The notes under the pieces: generated by a model
Databases searched by the model: none
Seen by the model: only the letters and a program-made list of their open reading frames with translations
Told to the model about the DNA's origin: nothing
Shown here: positions 32,620-42,557 of the stretch, in pieces
How positions within the stretch are numbered: position 1 is the stretch's first letter
Layout of the letters: every line of letters starts with the position of its first letter
Assembly (NCBI GenBank): GCA_965644315.1
Contig: CBFFRQ010000080.1
Location: 1-64,000, forward strand
DNA from: Caecitellus pseudoparvulus
Taxonomy: Eukaryota; Bigyra: Bicosoecida
Direction: 5' to 3'
DNA: 64,000 nucleotides
Translations under genes and position numbers: made by a program

Positions 32620-35600
32620 TTATCGCAGCTCGCTCAGAGCCTGCTCTTCAGCCTGCAGTGCCGCATCTAGTTGCGAAAGGTCCGTGTGCTGGCTGGAGGA
32701 GCCCGTCACCTGGCGGCTTGAACCCAGCACGCTGGCAGACTCGCTTTCATACAGCGTTTCCAAGGCTTCCACAAACTCCACAAAGTCAATGTCTGTGTCG
32801 TGCTCCAGGTGCATGGCCACCACCAGCTCCCACGCCGCCTTGGGCGACAGCCCCGCCGCAAAGCTGCGCAGGCCCGTTGCGAAGGCTTGCGGTGGCAGGG
32901 TGGCCTCCCCCACAGCCTGTCGCGACGCCCAGTCCCGCAGGGCCGGGTGCTCGCTGCGGATGGCCGACATGAGCAGGGCATTGTGCTCCCGGTGCATGCC
33001 GGCCAGCAGCTGGCCAAAGGCGTGCGGAGGCAAGCCCCCTCCCCACGCCGCACGGGCCCAGCCCAGCACACGGCGCATGCCTGGCACAGGGTCCGCCTGC
33101 TGTCCCTCCTGCCCAGGCTCATCCCCTGCAGGGGGGACGGGCGCTGCAGGGGCTGGGGCTGGGGATGCCAAGGGGGGCAGGGCAGTGGCAGGCACGGCGG
33201 GTGCCGGGGCGGGGAACGGTGCAGCAGGCGGGGCGGGCTTGTCTGCCCCTGCGCTGCCGGTGGTGGAAGCCACCTGCGTGGCAGCCGCTGCCGCCACTGC
33301 CGCTGCCATCATGGCTGCGAACTGGGGGTCGTCCGAGGGAACTGGGTGTCTGCCTGGCTGCGCTGGGCCCACCTGCCGCGGACGCGGAGCAGAGGAGGAC
33401 GCCACAGATGCCGCCCGTGTGACGCCTGACAGGTCCCCCAGCGTCGCCGAGCTGTCCAGTGAGGGCGCCCGGGAGCGGCGGCGGGCGGGGCGACTGCCGC
33501 CGCGCCGATCTGTCGCCTTGCCAGTGCGCGCAGCGATGCGGCGCTGGGTACTCTGCCTGCGCTGCGCCAGGGACATGGTGGGCCCACCGTGCCGCCGGGG
33601 CGCAGCATGGGCCGACCCCGCCCTGGACGCGGGCGCCTGGTCTGACAGGGCTGCCTGGGCAGCGTGGCGGGAGTGGGGTCTGCCCAGGCGCTCCAGGGCC
33701 CCCGGCAGGCTCACCGCCGTGCCCAGTGCATCCGCCAGGGTGAGGTCGGTGGACGCCTGCGCCGCTGAGACGGCTGCCGTGGGTGCCGCTAGCAGCTGGC
33801 CCCACGGCACGGTGGCGGAGGGGGAGGAGGGAGCCACCAGGGGGGTGGCAGTGGCAGCCATACACGTCGCGAAGGCCAGAGGCTGCAGGGGCAGGGGGGT
33901 GGTTTCCAGGGACGCCATGAGGGTGTACCTGGCAGACCCCGGCGTGAGCGTGGCCAGGGTGGACGTGGGGCGGTGGGTCGTGGAGGGCGAGGGGGGTGAG
34001 GGGGGTGCCGACTGCACCGACCCCCCCCCCAGCCCCGCGCCGTACTGCGTGAAGCCCCCCAAGGCGGCAGTGGAGGCGGCCACGTGGGTGGGGGAGGGCC
34101 GGGCAGCAGCGCCTCGTCCGCTCCGCACACCCTCCCCGCCCGGCCCTCCACGCTGCAGCAGCTGGGGCACATCCGGCCCAGAGGTCGCCACAGTGGCCAG
34201 GCCCACCCTGCCCCCTGCCAGGGCTGCAGACAGCAGGTACAGCAGTGGATCTGCTTCGTGCACGCTGGCCCCGCGGGCGGCATTGCCGTCCAGCGCCCGC
34301 CACACACACTGCGTGACCGCAGCGTAGAGGGAGGTGGCGGGGCCGCCTGTCGGAACACCCGCCGTGGCGGGGAAGCCGAACAGACGGGGGGCGGCGGCGC
34401 ACTGCGGCCCCAGCTCCACAGCCACCAAGCTGCCTGCCTGGGAGAATGCGTCTTGCAGCTGGCTCAGACGACTGCGGAGGGGGGCGGCGGTGTCCCGCCC
34501 TCGCCGCCGCAGCAGGTGCATGCGCAAGATGCCGTGCGTGAAGCCACAGGCGGCGGGGTGGGGGGCCAGGCTGCCGGGGCCTTGGGAGTACCCCTGCCCA
34601 GCTGCCGCAGACTCCGCCACCACCTTACGTGCGGCGGTGGCCAGGGCGCTGGCGGCCCCCGCCTCGCCATCCACTTGTGCGAGGTGGGGTTGCGCAGCGG
34701 GTTGCTGCTGCTGCTGCTGGTGGTGTGGGGCGGGCCACCCTGCTCCCCCTGGAGCATGCCCCCCCACGCCGCTGTCCCCCACACCAGCGGCAGCACACAG
34801 CGCAGCCGTGGACCACTGCACCCGCCGCGTGAAGCCCAGCTCAGCACAGCGCAGGGCGGCATCCAGGGTAGGCGCCAGGACCACGTGGGGATCACTATGC
34901 AGGTCGGCTGCCGAGCAGGCAGCCTGCTCCCCCGCATGGACGCCGCCCTGCTCCCACGCCCGGCTGAGCAGGTCCACACACCGCCCCCGCGCATCCACCC
35001 CTGCGTAGGAGAGGCCAATGACGACGTCTGGGTGGGGTCCGTCAGTGGATGCGCCGCCCCCCTGCCCCGCCGCCGCCTCCACTGCGACGGCCGTGCGCAG
35101 GGCCTCCACGCCCTTCCACAGGCTCTCCAGCAGCGCGCAGTGCAGGGGCCCCACGGAGCCCTGCACAGTGTCCACCGTCGGCGCCGCCAGCACCAGGCCC
35201 GTGTCCAGGAGGCCCCCCGCCACGGCTGCTGCCAGCACCGCCAAGCCAGGTGCAGACCCGTGCGTGGCCTCAGCTGATGGCTCTTGCCGTGCGGAGTGGG
35301 AGACGGCGTCAAAGGTGTCAGGAGGGGGGGGCAGCCCCCCCACCAAGGCAGAGGCGGGGGCGGTGGCGCCCAGGAAGCGGCTGACTGGGAAGCGGAAGCT
35401 GCGAGCAGGCAGGACGGGGGCCGCCCCTCGCCCCACCTGCAAGTCGTGCGTGGTGTCCGCCCCCCCTCCAGGCAGCGAGAAGGCCCCTGGAGACGCAGGG
35501 CTGCCCCCTTGCCCACCTGCCGCAGAGGGCACCGCCGCATCCATGCCCGTGATGTCCACAGCACCCTCCACCAGCACCATGGCACCGAATGCCGCCGCGG

Positions 35601-38564
35601 CGTCGTGACCGCCCTCCAGACCAACCCCCTGCCTCGGCGCTGTGGCCAGCAGGCCCCGCAAGGAGGCCGTGTCGGGGTCCGGCAGCCCCTGCCCCTGCAC
35701 GTTGGCCAGGAACTGCGTTGCCACCACTGCCTTGCACGCGTTGAGCAGGGCGTCGGGGGGCAGAGCTGCTGCAGCGTGGCGCCCCCGCCCCGCGCCGTCC
35801 AGCTGCGTCAGGGCCAGGCGGGTGACGGCAGCGTGGGCGGGCGCATCGGCCCAGGCAGGCATGACGACGGTGCAGGCGGTGGCGACGTGCCCCGCCGTAA
35901 TACGGCCATCCCCGCCGTGCACCGTGCTGGCCGCCGCCACCGCCCGCGCAGCTGACAGGACGGGCGAGGGAATCACCTGCACCGTGGCGCCCAGGTTCAG
36001 GGGGGGGACACCGCCGCCATCCCGGCCCGCCCGGCTCAGCGTGCTCAGCAAGCGCTGCAGCCAGGCGCACTGTTCCGGCTGCATGCCCAGCGCGGTCGCG
36101 ACAGCGTGCATGACCCACACTTGGCGCCAGAGCAGGGCCAGCCCCAACACAGCCCGCACCTGCTGACCCGTCCCCGCGTCCCCCTGCGCTGCGGACGCCT
36201 TGGCCTGTGTCTCAGCTGCGAGCTCCAGCGCGGAGGCGGCGGCGTCCAGCTGGCCCAGGGCGGTGTCCAGGTCGGCCTGCAAGGCGGACGCCTGGCCCTG
36301 TGCCCCCGCCAACTGTGCCTGCAGCGCAGCATTCGCCTCCAGTGCGTCAGCCAGCTCGCCTTGCAACGCCACGACAGTGTCTGAGTCGGAAGCGGGCGGA
36401 GCAGGTGCCTCGTGGTGGTCAGGGGACGGGACACCCTGTGCCTGGCGCACGTGGTCCATGGTGGGGGGGGGCGAGGCGTTCGGGAGGGGGGGTGCCCCGC
36501 CTCCTCGCCCCGGTGCGTGCAGCACGGCAGCCACACGCTCCTGCATGCCAGCCAGCGCCTCGTTCAGCTTGCTGTGGGCGTGTGCCAGGAGATCTTGGCG
36601 CTCAGGTGGGGACACAGGCGCTGTGTGCTCTGCCTGCGGGGGGGCCTCAGCGCTCGGCAGTGCAGGTGGGGCGTGGTGCTCTGGGTGAGTCACGTGCGGT
36701 GGTGGCGAGGGCGAGGCGACGCCGCCCCCCCTCTCGCTGTGCTGTGGCGACCCTGTCAGGGACAGCGCCCCCTCTGCCAGGTCCTGCAGGGACAGTATGC
36801 CAGTGCCGGGGGTGGGGGCGGGTGGCCGCACTCGAGGGGGGGTCAGCACCAGCTGACTGGTCGGGGAGGCCCCCCCACTGGCCGTGGCCGGTGCCGTGGC
36901 CGTGGCTGCACGACTGGGGGCCGCGCCCAAGGAGGTGGTGTACCGTGGGTGCGCCAGGGTGGTGGAGAAGGGCGTGGGGGAATGCCACGTGGGCGCGACG
37001 ATGACCGCCGCATCCGGCACTGGGCTGGTGGCCCGGGTGGAGCTGGGCGGCGGCGTGCCGCTGGCGCCAGGCGACGCTGACAGGCGCAGCGGGCCTGACG
37101 ACACGCTGGGGGGGGCGCTGGGGCCTCGGGACGGCACTGGTTGTGCCTGGGCACTTGGCGGCGGGCGGCGGGGGGGTGACAGCTGCACCACATCGTCGTC
37201 CTCCCCCCAGGGCCCACCGCGCCCCGCCCCAGGCCCCTCTGTGGAGGTGAGGGGTGACGGCGATGGCATGGACATGCTGGGGACAGAGGGGGGGCGGGAA
37301 GCGGACCGGTCCCCCCCCCTGCCCCCCGAGGACGCCGCGTCGGCATCCATCTCCTCCAGCAGCGCAGTCAGCTCGGGGGACAGCAGGCCGCCCAGAGCGG
37401 AGGGGGCCTGGGGCGGTGTCCCATGCTCCGCGCCCTGCGTGGTGGCACGCGGCCGCTGCGCAGGGCCGGGTGAGGCGCGTTGAGTCACGGGGGCACTGGC
37501 CACCGGTGGCGTACTCTGTCCCTCCTCCCCAGGCGCTGCGTCCACCAAGATGCTCTCTGCTGTGTCATCGCCGTCGCTGCTGCTGCTGCTGATGCTGGGC
37601 AAGCTGGCAGGGGCGGGGGGGGGCGAGGCAGCTTCGGCAGCTGGTGCGGGTGCCGCCGCCTGGCCCCGAGTCAGGAAGCGCCTGACAGCAGCGGGCATGG
37701 CAGTCTGCTGTGCTGGCAGGCTGGGGCTGGCGCGCTGGGGAGGCGTTGCGGGCAAGGGGCCTGTGCCGACGCTGCTGTGGGGGCTGCTGGCGCCTGAGTC
37801 TGTGTGGGAGGGCGGGAGGGGGGGGTAGACGCCCCCCTCCCGCCCAACCCCCAGCGCAGCCGCTTCCCGCACGGCCACACCATCTTCACTGCTGGAGGAG
37901 CTGTCGGAGTCCTCCACCCAGCCTGAGCGAGGTCCGACCCGCGCAGCAGTGGGCGTCGCATCCACCGCCTCCCACCCTCCACCAGCATTGGGAGACACGG
38001 GCGAGGAGGGTGAGCCCTGTGGGGCGCTATCAGCTGCTGGAAGAGCAGAAGAAGGGGAATCTACGCCCGGTGCTGGTTTGCTGACGACGGAGAAGGCGCC
38101 GCGGGGCAGGGCGTCGTCGCTTCGCGTCAAGGTGGGCTGCAGCGTGGCCAGCCACTGCGCCAACGAGACGCTGGTGTCGCCTCCGGACATGTGCCGCACC
38201 ATTGCCTGCACACACGCGTCGTCTAATCCAAGGCCTAGATGCTGCGCGGCCAGTTCCAACTGGTGCTCTGCGAAAGCCGAGCAGTGGGCGGGCACTTGAA
38301 GGTGGCGAGCATGCACACCTATTTCCGCAGACCACGCACCAGACAAGGCCAGAGAGCCCCCGCCAATGATGTCGAAGGCACGGCTGGCATCTGTCAGGGG
38401 GACTCCAAACAGGACGTCCTTGTGGGCGATGCACGCAGCAAAGGCCCCCACTGCATCCGCCACACTTAGCTGCTGTGCAGGAAGCGGCAGAGCACGGTTA
38501 GGCCAAAGTAGCTTGCAACACAGCCAGCGAGCCGCACCCGTTGATCAAAGTCTACAAACTCCAT
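32620..38564 (-). CDS. Very large low-complexity protein with EF-hand-like ends
   Basis: A 27-nt first exon (38538-38564, MEFVDFDQR) and a 5.85-kb second exon (32620-38472) give 1,959 residues; the intron is 65 nt (GTGCGG...GCACAG). The ordered N terminus (ADAVGAFAACIAHKDVLFGV; HLGLGLDDACVQAMVRHM) resembles an EF-hand/EH-type helical pair. Residues 120-750 are disordered Ser/Pro/Ala text with poly-Gly/Pro runs. A short coiled coil (LQGELADALEANAALQAQL) leads to an Ala-rich helical region that fills the middle. The C-terminal 150 residues are again EF-hand-like (HREHNALLMSAIRSEHP; MHLEHDTDIDFVEFVEAL) and end in a Gln/Glu helix. A scaffold role is possible; no family recognised. The first in-frame residue of exon 2 is not Met, which is why the upstream exon was sought. 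Confidence 0.65.
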
Positions 38565-38885
38565 GCTGAACGCTATAGCATGGGCGCTGCGCTGCAACCG
38601 CCTCGCTGCAACGAGATGGTGCCGCGCTGCCAAGGTGTCCGGCAGTGCCTTCACGCAGGCGTTGACTTGCCGTTGGCCGTCAACGTGCCACGCCACCTGC
38701 AGCTGCACGGAAAGGTGGCTGGGCCGTGGGCAGGCCCGGTTCATGCATTGCAGCAACACAGGTGACTTTGATTTGCCCAGTGTGAACGACTGTGTGCAGG
38801 CGGCGCTGCATACCGCTCCCTTGCGGAAAGCTGCACAGCGCACCGTCCTTTCGAAAGCCCTCGATCACACACGCCCACAGGGGCG
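38565..38885. other. Short gap with competing weak frames
   Basis: About 320 bp between two minus-strand genes. Both strands carry open but unconvincing frames here; the minus frame HLSVQLQVAWHVDGQRQVNA could be a terminal exon of the 38886-39440 gene under other splicing. Nothing can be assigned. Confidence 0.3.
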
Positions 38886-39440
38886 CTACCTCGACCCTGC
38901 TCGCCCTCGCCTCTGACGCCTCCCTCTGGGCTGCGAGCCGCGGCTGCTGGCCCGTGAAGCCGCAGGGGTGCTGCTCCCGCCTGCATCGGCTGCGTGCGCA
39001 GTGCCGCGGCGACGACCACGCGTGCTTCCCTCGCGAGAGCAACCCCGTCGACGGGTCCTGCAGTGCCGCTCCCCCGGCTGCTGTGCAGGTGAGGGGTCTG
39101 GGCGAGCGCTGGCGGCGCCTGTGGGGGCGAGGCCGCCACCCCCCAGCGCGTCAACCTTGCTGGTCAGGTCTGCCACGGCAGCCAGGACTTCCTGCCGTAG
39201 ATCCTTCAGCCCAAGCTCTAGCATTTGGACACGCTCGTGCAAGGACGTCGACGTGCCGTGTGGGGGCTCATCCTCTCCCTGCAGTGGGACATACTCGGAA
39301 GGTGGGCCAAGTGCGGCCTCCAGACGTCGCACACGGTCAGCCAAGCCCTCCGCGTCGGTCGGCTCAGAAGGGGCAGTAACGCCCAGGTAGGCTGGATTGG
39401 GGGGTGCTGGTAATACTGGGCCGTCATACATGTGCGCCAT
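38886..39440 (-). CDS. Short coiled-coil protein, C-terminal exons uncertain
   Basis: From ATG 39440 the reading is MAHMYDGPVLPAPPNPAYLG, then a clear coiled coil (ADRVRRLEAALGPPSEYVPL; LHERVQMLELGLKDLRQEVL). As one exon it ends at 38886 after a basic tail (184 residues). Alternatively a donor in the G-run near 39130 and an acceptor CTGCACAG near 39080 continue into DPSTGLLSRGKHAWSSPRH, a frame that stays open to 38680. Family not recognised. It is divergent from WRAP73 with about 200 bp between starts. Confidence 0.45.
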   Translation of the reverse strand: MAHMYDGPVLPAPPNPAYLGVTAPSEPTDAEGLADRVRRLEAALGPPSEYVPLQGEDEPPHGTSTSLHERVQMLELGLKDLRQEVLAAVADLTSKVDALGGGGLAPTGAASARPDPSPAQQPGERHCRTRRRGCSREGSTRGRRRGTAHAADAGGSSTPAASRASSRGSQPRGRRQRRGRAGSR

Positions 39441-39644
39441 CGTGGCTTGGGGTGCCTGGACGAGGCAGGGAAACGGCCTGCCAGCGACCACGCCAAGTTG
39501 CTGGGGGGAGACCAACTCGGGCTTGGTCAAACTTGAGCTCTCGCAGTATTTTGAGTTCGAACGCATGTGCAGATCATTTCTTTGGATTTGCAGCGTTTGT
39601 TGGTTTTGTTGTGGTATTGTGCGCGCAGTTGGTGCGGCCGAGGC

Positions 39645-41312
39645 ATGGAGCCGTCGCAGGCTGCCTCCCCCCCACCCGGTGATTGGCCGGCTCCGGAGTC
39701 TGTGCAGCATGGTATGCAAGAGACGGATGTGCAGCATGTTTTGCAGTCGGAAGATGGCGGGGAAGAAGTCGGAGCGACCATGGAGCCGTTGCAAATGACC
39801 TTCGAAGCACTGGAGCCAACGGCAGTCAAAAGCCGCACCGGCAAGCAAAGCAGCCTCACCCTGTCCCTCTGCCACTCTGGACTGCAAGTAGCGGTTGCGA
39901 AGGATAAAGTCGTGCACGTGTACACGTGCACCGGCCTGCAGCCAGTCGCTCGCCTGGCAGCTCCGGCCGCCGTCACCGCCCTTGCCTGGTCCAGTGACGA
40001 CGTCTTTCTCAGCGTGCAAAGCGCTGGCAGCTCAGCTGTGCAGGTGCTGTGCCCTGCGCAGCCCAGCTGGTCCTGCACTGTGGATGAAGGTGTTGCTGGG
40101 CTCGCAGCCGCCGTGTGGGTCCCCCACCAGCATGCCCTCCTGACGTTGGCCCCCTTTGGGCTGCACTGCACCGCCTGGCATTTGCACAGCGGCACTGGCG
40201 TCGCGTTGCCGGCTGCCAAGGCCCTCCCCGCCGCAGCAGCGTTTGCCAAGCATGGCTCTACGCACTGGTGTGCGCTGCTCAGCCGCGTGCCGGGGCGGGA
40301 CGTGCTGCAGTGGTTCGACACCTCCCACACTGCATCTGCTGCGCTGCCAGAAGCAGGTGACGTGTGGCCTGCCTTGCATGCCCCTGTGGAGCTGGGGACA
40401 GATGACGCGGAAGGGCTGGTCATGGCACAGGATGGGTCGTGTGTGTGGGTGGTGGACAGCGCCATGCAGTGCCGGGTGGAGGCCTGGAGTGCACAGGGCA
40501 AGCGCCTCGCAACGTTGGCGCCGCAGGCGACGGGGCTGGGCGCTGTCCTGCGCACCACCCGCCTGTCCCCTGCTGGCACCCTGCTGCTCCTCCCAACACA
40601 TGCCGGCCGTGTTTACTTGTACAATGCCCTGTCCCAGGCGCTGGTGGGGGAAGCCAGTCCTTTTGAAACGACGACGTTGGACGCTTCGGAAGTGCCGGTG
40701 TTTGTGAGCGTGCCGCCCGGCGCGGACACAGCGCTGCTCACCGACGCTGCGGCGAGGCAGCACGCCGCCTTCAACATTGGCAAGTTCAGACATGCCTGGG
40801 AGGGCGAGTGTGATGGGTTTGTCGCGGCTGCAGGGCATGTGGCGCTGCCTGCCCTGCCAGCTGCCGCCGTGCACGCAGATTCCCCGCCACGCCTTGGCGC
40901 CACACACATCGCGACCATTTCACCAGACGACGCCTACCTCGCCTGTGTCTGTGCCTCCATGCCCAGCGTCGTGTGGGTGTACACCTGTGCGGGGCAGGGG
41001 GGGGCGCCTGGGCCCTTGCCCCTCGTGGCGGCACTCTGCCTGAGCGGGGCTGTGACGGCGGCAGAGTGGGGGAGCGCTGGGTGCTTGCTGCTGGCGTACG
41101 GTGGCCGGCACCTGGCTGTGTGGGAGGCGGGCTGCGCCTACTGCGTGTCCGTGCAGGTGCAGGACAGTGGGCCAGGCATGCTGGTGCGCAGGGTGCAGGG
41201 TGGCGCCGGCGGCACGTGGCTGCTGTCCAACCGCAGACACTGGTGCATTGGGCACGCGTTGCAGGCGCCACAGGAGCACGCTGCCACCCCGGCAGGCGCA
41301 GGCTCGGGCTGA
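39645..41312 (+). CDS. WRAP73: WD-repeat protein WRAP73 (WDR8)
   Basis: Single exon, 555 residues. After about 60 variable residues it reads LQVAVAKDKVVHVYTCTGLQ, VTALAWSSDDVFL, and the family-specific PSWSCTVDEGVAGLAAAVWV, equivalent to the 'PEWHCKIDEGSAG' block of WRAP73. Later blades include LVMAQDGSCVWVVDSAMQCR and GTLLLLPTHAGRVYLYNAL. WRAP73 is a WD protein of the centrosome or spindle pole, working with Msd1/SSX2IP to anchor microtubule minus ends. The length exceeds the usual 460 because of the N-terminal extension and Ala-rich loops. It converges on the next gene with seven bases between stops. Confidence 0.8.
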   Translation: MEPSQAASPPPGDWPAPESVQHGMQETDVQHVLQSEDGGEEVGATMEPLQMTFEALEPTAVKSRTGKQSSLTLSLCHSGLQVAVAKDKVVHVYTCTGLQPVARLAAPAAVTALAWSSDDVFLSVQSAGSSAVQVLCPAQPSWSCTVDEGVAGLAAAVWVPHQHALLTLAPFGLHCTAWHLHSGTGVALPAAKALPAAAAFAKHGSTHWCALLSRVPGRDVLQWFDTSHTASAALPEAGDVWPALHAPVELGTDDAEGLVMAQDGSCVWVVDSAMQCRVEAWSAQGKRLATLAPQATGLGAVLRTTRLSPAGTLLLLPTHAGRVYLYNALSQALVGEASPFETTTLDASEVPVFVSVPPGADTALLTDAAARQHAAFNIGKFRHAWEGECDGFVAAAGHVALPALPAAAVHADSPPRLGATHIATISPDDAYLACVCASMPSVVWVYTCAGQGGAPGPLPLVAALCLSGAVTAAEWGSAGCLLLAYGGRHLAVWEAGCAYCVSVQVQDSGPGMLVRRVQGGAGGTWLLSNRRHWCIGHALQAPQEHAATPAGAGSG

Positions 41313-41319
41313 GGCGGCC

Positions 41320-42210
41320 TTACCCTGGGTCTCCGGCGGGGGCTGGGTCGCTGTCCAGGCGCAGTCTGGGCTGGGTGGGGCTGCTGTGTGCGGCGCCACG
41401 CTGCCCTTGCGCCAGGGGCGGGTGGCCTGAACCAGCCGTCTCGCCTGTGCGGCCCGAGTCCACGCCGCTGCGTTGCAGGGCGCCAGCGTCGGAGTCAGCG
41501 CCGTTCCCAGCCGTGGAGGCGGGAATGGGCGAGGAGAAGCCAAACTCGTCCTCTCCCTCTGGGCTGCCAGTCCCATGTGCCGCTGGCTGTGCTGCGAGGG
41601 AGGCGTGGGTGGCTCCTTGGCCGCCTGCAGCGTCACCAAAAGCATCTGCCCCTTGCCCGTGCAGAGGCAGGCCGAAGCCGAGCGTGGCAGGCAAGGAGCT
41701 GGAGTCCTCCAGGCCGAATTCATCCTCTTCCGCGACGATGTCTTGGCCAGGCTTCCGGAGCTGCATTCCCCTGTGCATGGGAGGAGCCCGAGTGGAAGTT
41801 GCTGCCTCGCGGAAATTGGTGCCTCGCGTGTTGGTGCGCAGCACGCACCTTGTCTTCCGTCCCGCCTTCAAGCTCTCCGTGATACTGGCCAGATCTGCAC
41901 AAGAGTGTGGTTGGACGGGTGCCATGGAGTGGGCCAGCTTGCACGGGCCAAGGCGCGCCCGCCACGCACCGCTGCCATGCGGCGTTTCTCCAATGCTGCT
42001 TGACCTTGCAGCGGGGTCCACAGACGAGGCACTCAGCAACTGCCGCACTTGCTTGTGCTCCGCTGCAAAGTCGCCGATGTCTGTGAACTTGCCCTGGTCC
42101 CCGTCGCCTTCCCGTGCCAGGGAGCCCTCCCCGTCCAACTCGGCAGCGCTGCCAGTTACATACCTGTCCCCTCCCACCTGCACCTGGCTCTTGCTGCTCT
42201 GGCAACCCAT
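41320..42210 (-). CDS. Predicted N-myristoylated/palmitoylated protein, unknown function
   Basis: Three exons (41970-42210, 41849-41894, 41320-41770) give 245 residues; both introns (75 and 78 nt) begin GTGCGTG and end GTGCAG or GCACAG, and both are multiples of three, so retention would also read through. The N terminus MGCQSSKSQ fits dual acylation (Gly2 myristate, Cys3 palmitate), so peripheral membrane location is likely. The rest is hydrophilic; two copies of an acidic-aromatic motif, EDEFGLED and EDEFGFSS, could be short linear motifs for adaptor binding. Family not recognised. Confidence 0.6.
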   Translation of the reverse strand: MGCQSSKSQVQVGGDRYVTGSAAELDGEGSLAREGDGDQGKFTDIGDFAAEHKQVRQLLSASSVDPAARSSSIGETPHGSGAWRARLGPCKLAHSMAPVQPHSCADLASITESLKAGRKTRCVLRTNTRGTNFREAATSTRAPPMHRGMQLRKPGQDIVAEEDEFGLEDSSSLPATLGFGLPLHGQGADAFGDAAGGQGATHASLAAQPAAHGTGSPEGEDEFGFSSPIPASTAGNGADSDAGALQRSGVDSGRTGETAGSGHPPLAQGQRGAAHSSPTQPRLRLDSDPAPAGDPG

Positions 42211-42557
42211 GGGAGGGTTGCTGTGCTGCCCAGAGCCTCTTGTGCAGTGGCTCTGGGAAGCGCTGCTGCTGTATTACGGTCTGGCTAGCTAGTGCTGCCG
42301 CGAACGGTGCCTGTCCTCTGCCGGACTCAGCGCTGCATCGGCTTGGCGACGGCAACTGTGCACCACACACAGTGCAACTCGGCCAAACACGTCAGCCACG
42401 CAGATGCGCTGCGTGGAAAAAGGGGCACGAGTACGGCGCGATATGCTGCATGCATTGATTTGAACCTGCGAGGGAAAAGCTTGCCGTGTGCGGCCTAGAG
42501 CGAGCGGCCAGCTTCCCGCACTGGCCAGCCACACGCCTCGGCCCGCAGCCACACGAC
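42211..42557. other. Intergenic gap
   Basis: A 347-bp space between two minus-strand genes. It holds a less GC-rich part (42270-42470) but no recognisable gene, TATA box or RNA. Confidence 0.4.

Noticed and set aside
38541-38916. Plus-strand frames between the 1,959-residue gene and the coiled-coil gene
   Set aside because: Short, Cys/Arg-rich and without splice-compatible continuation or known motifs.
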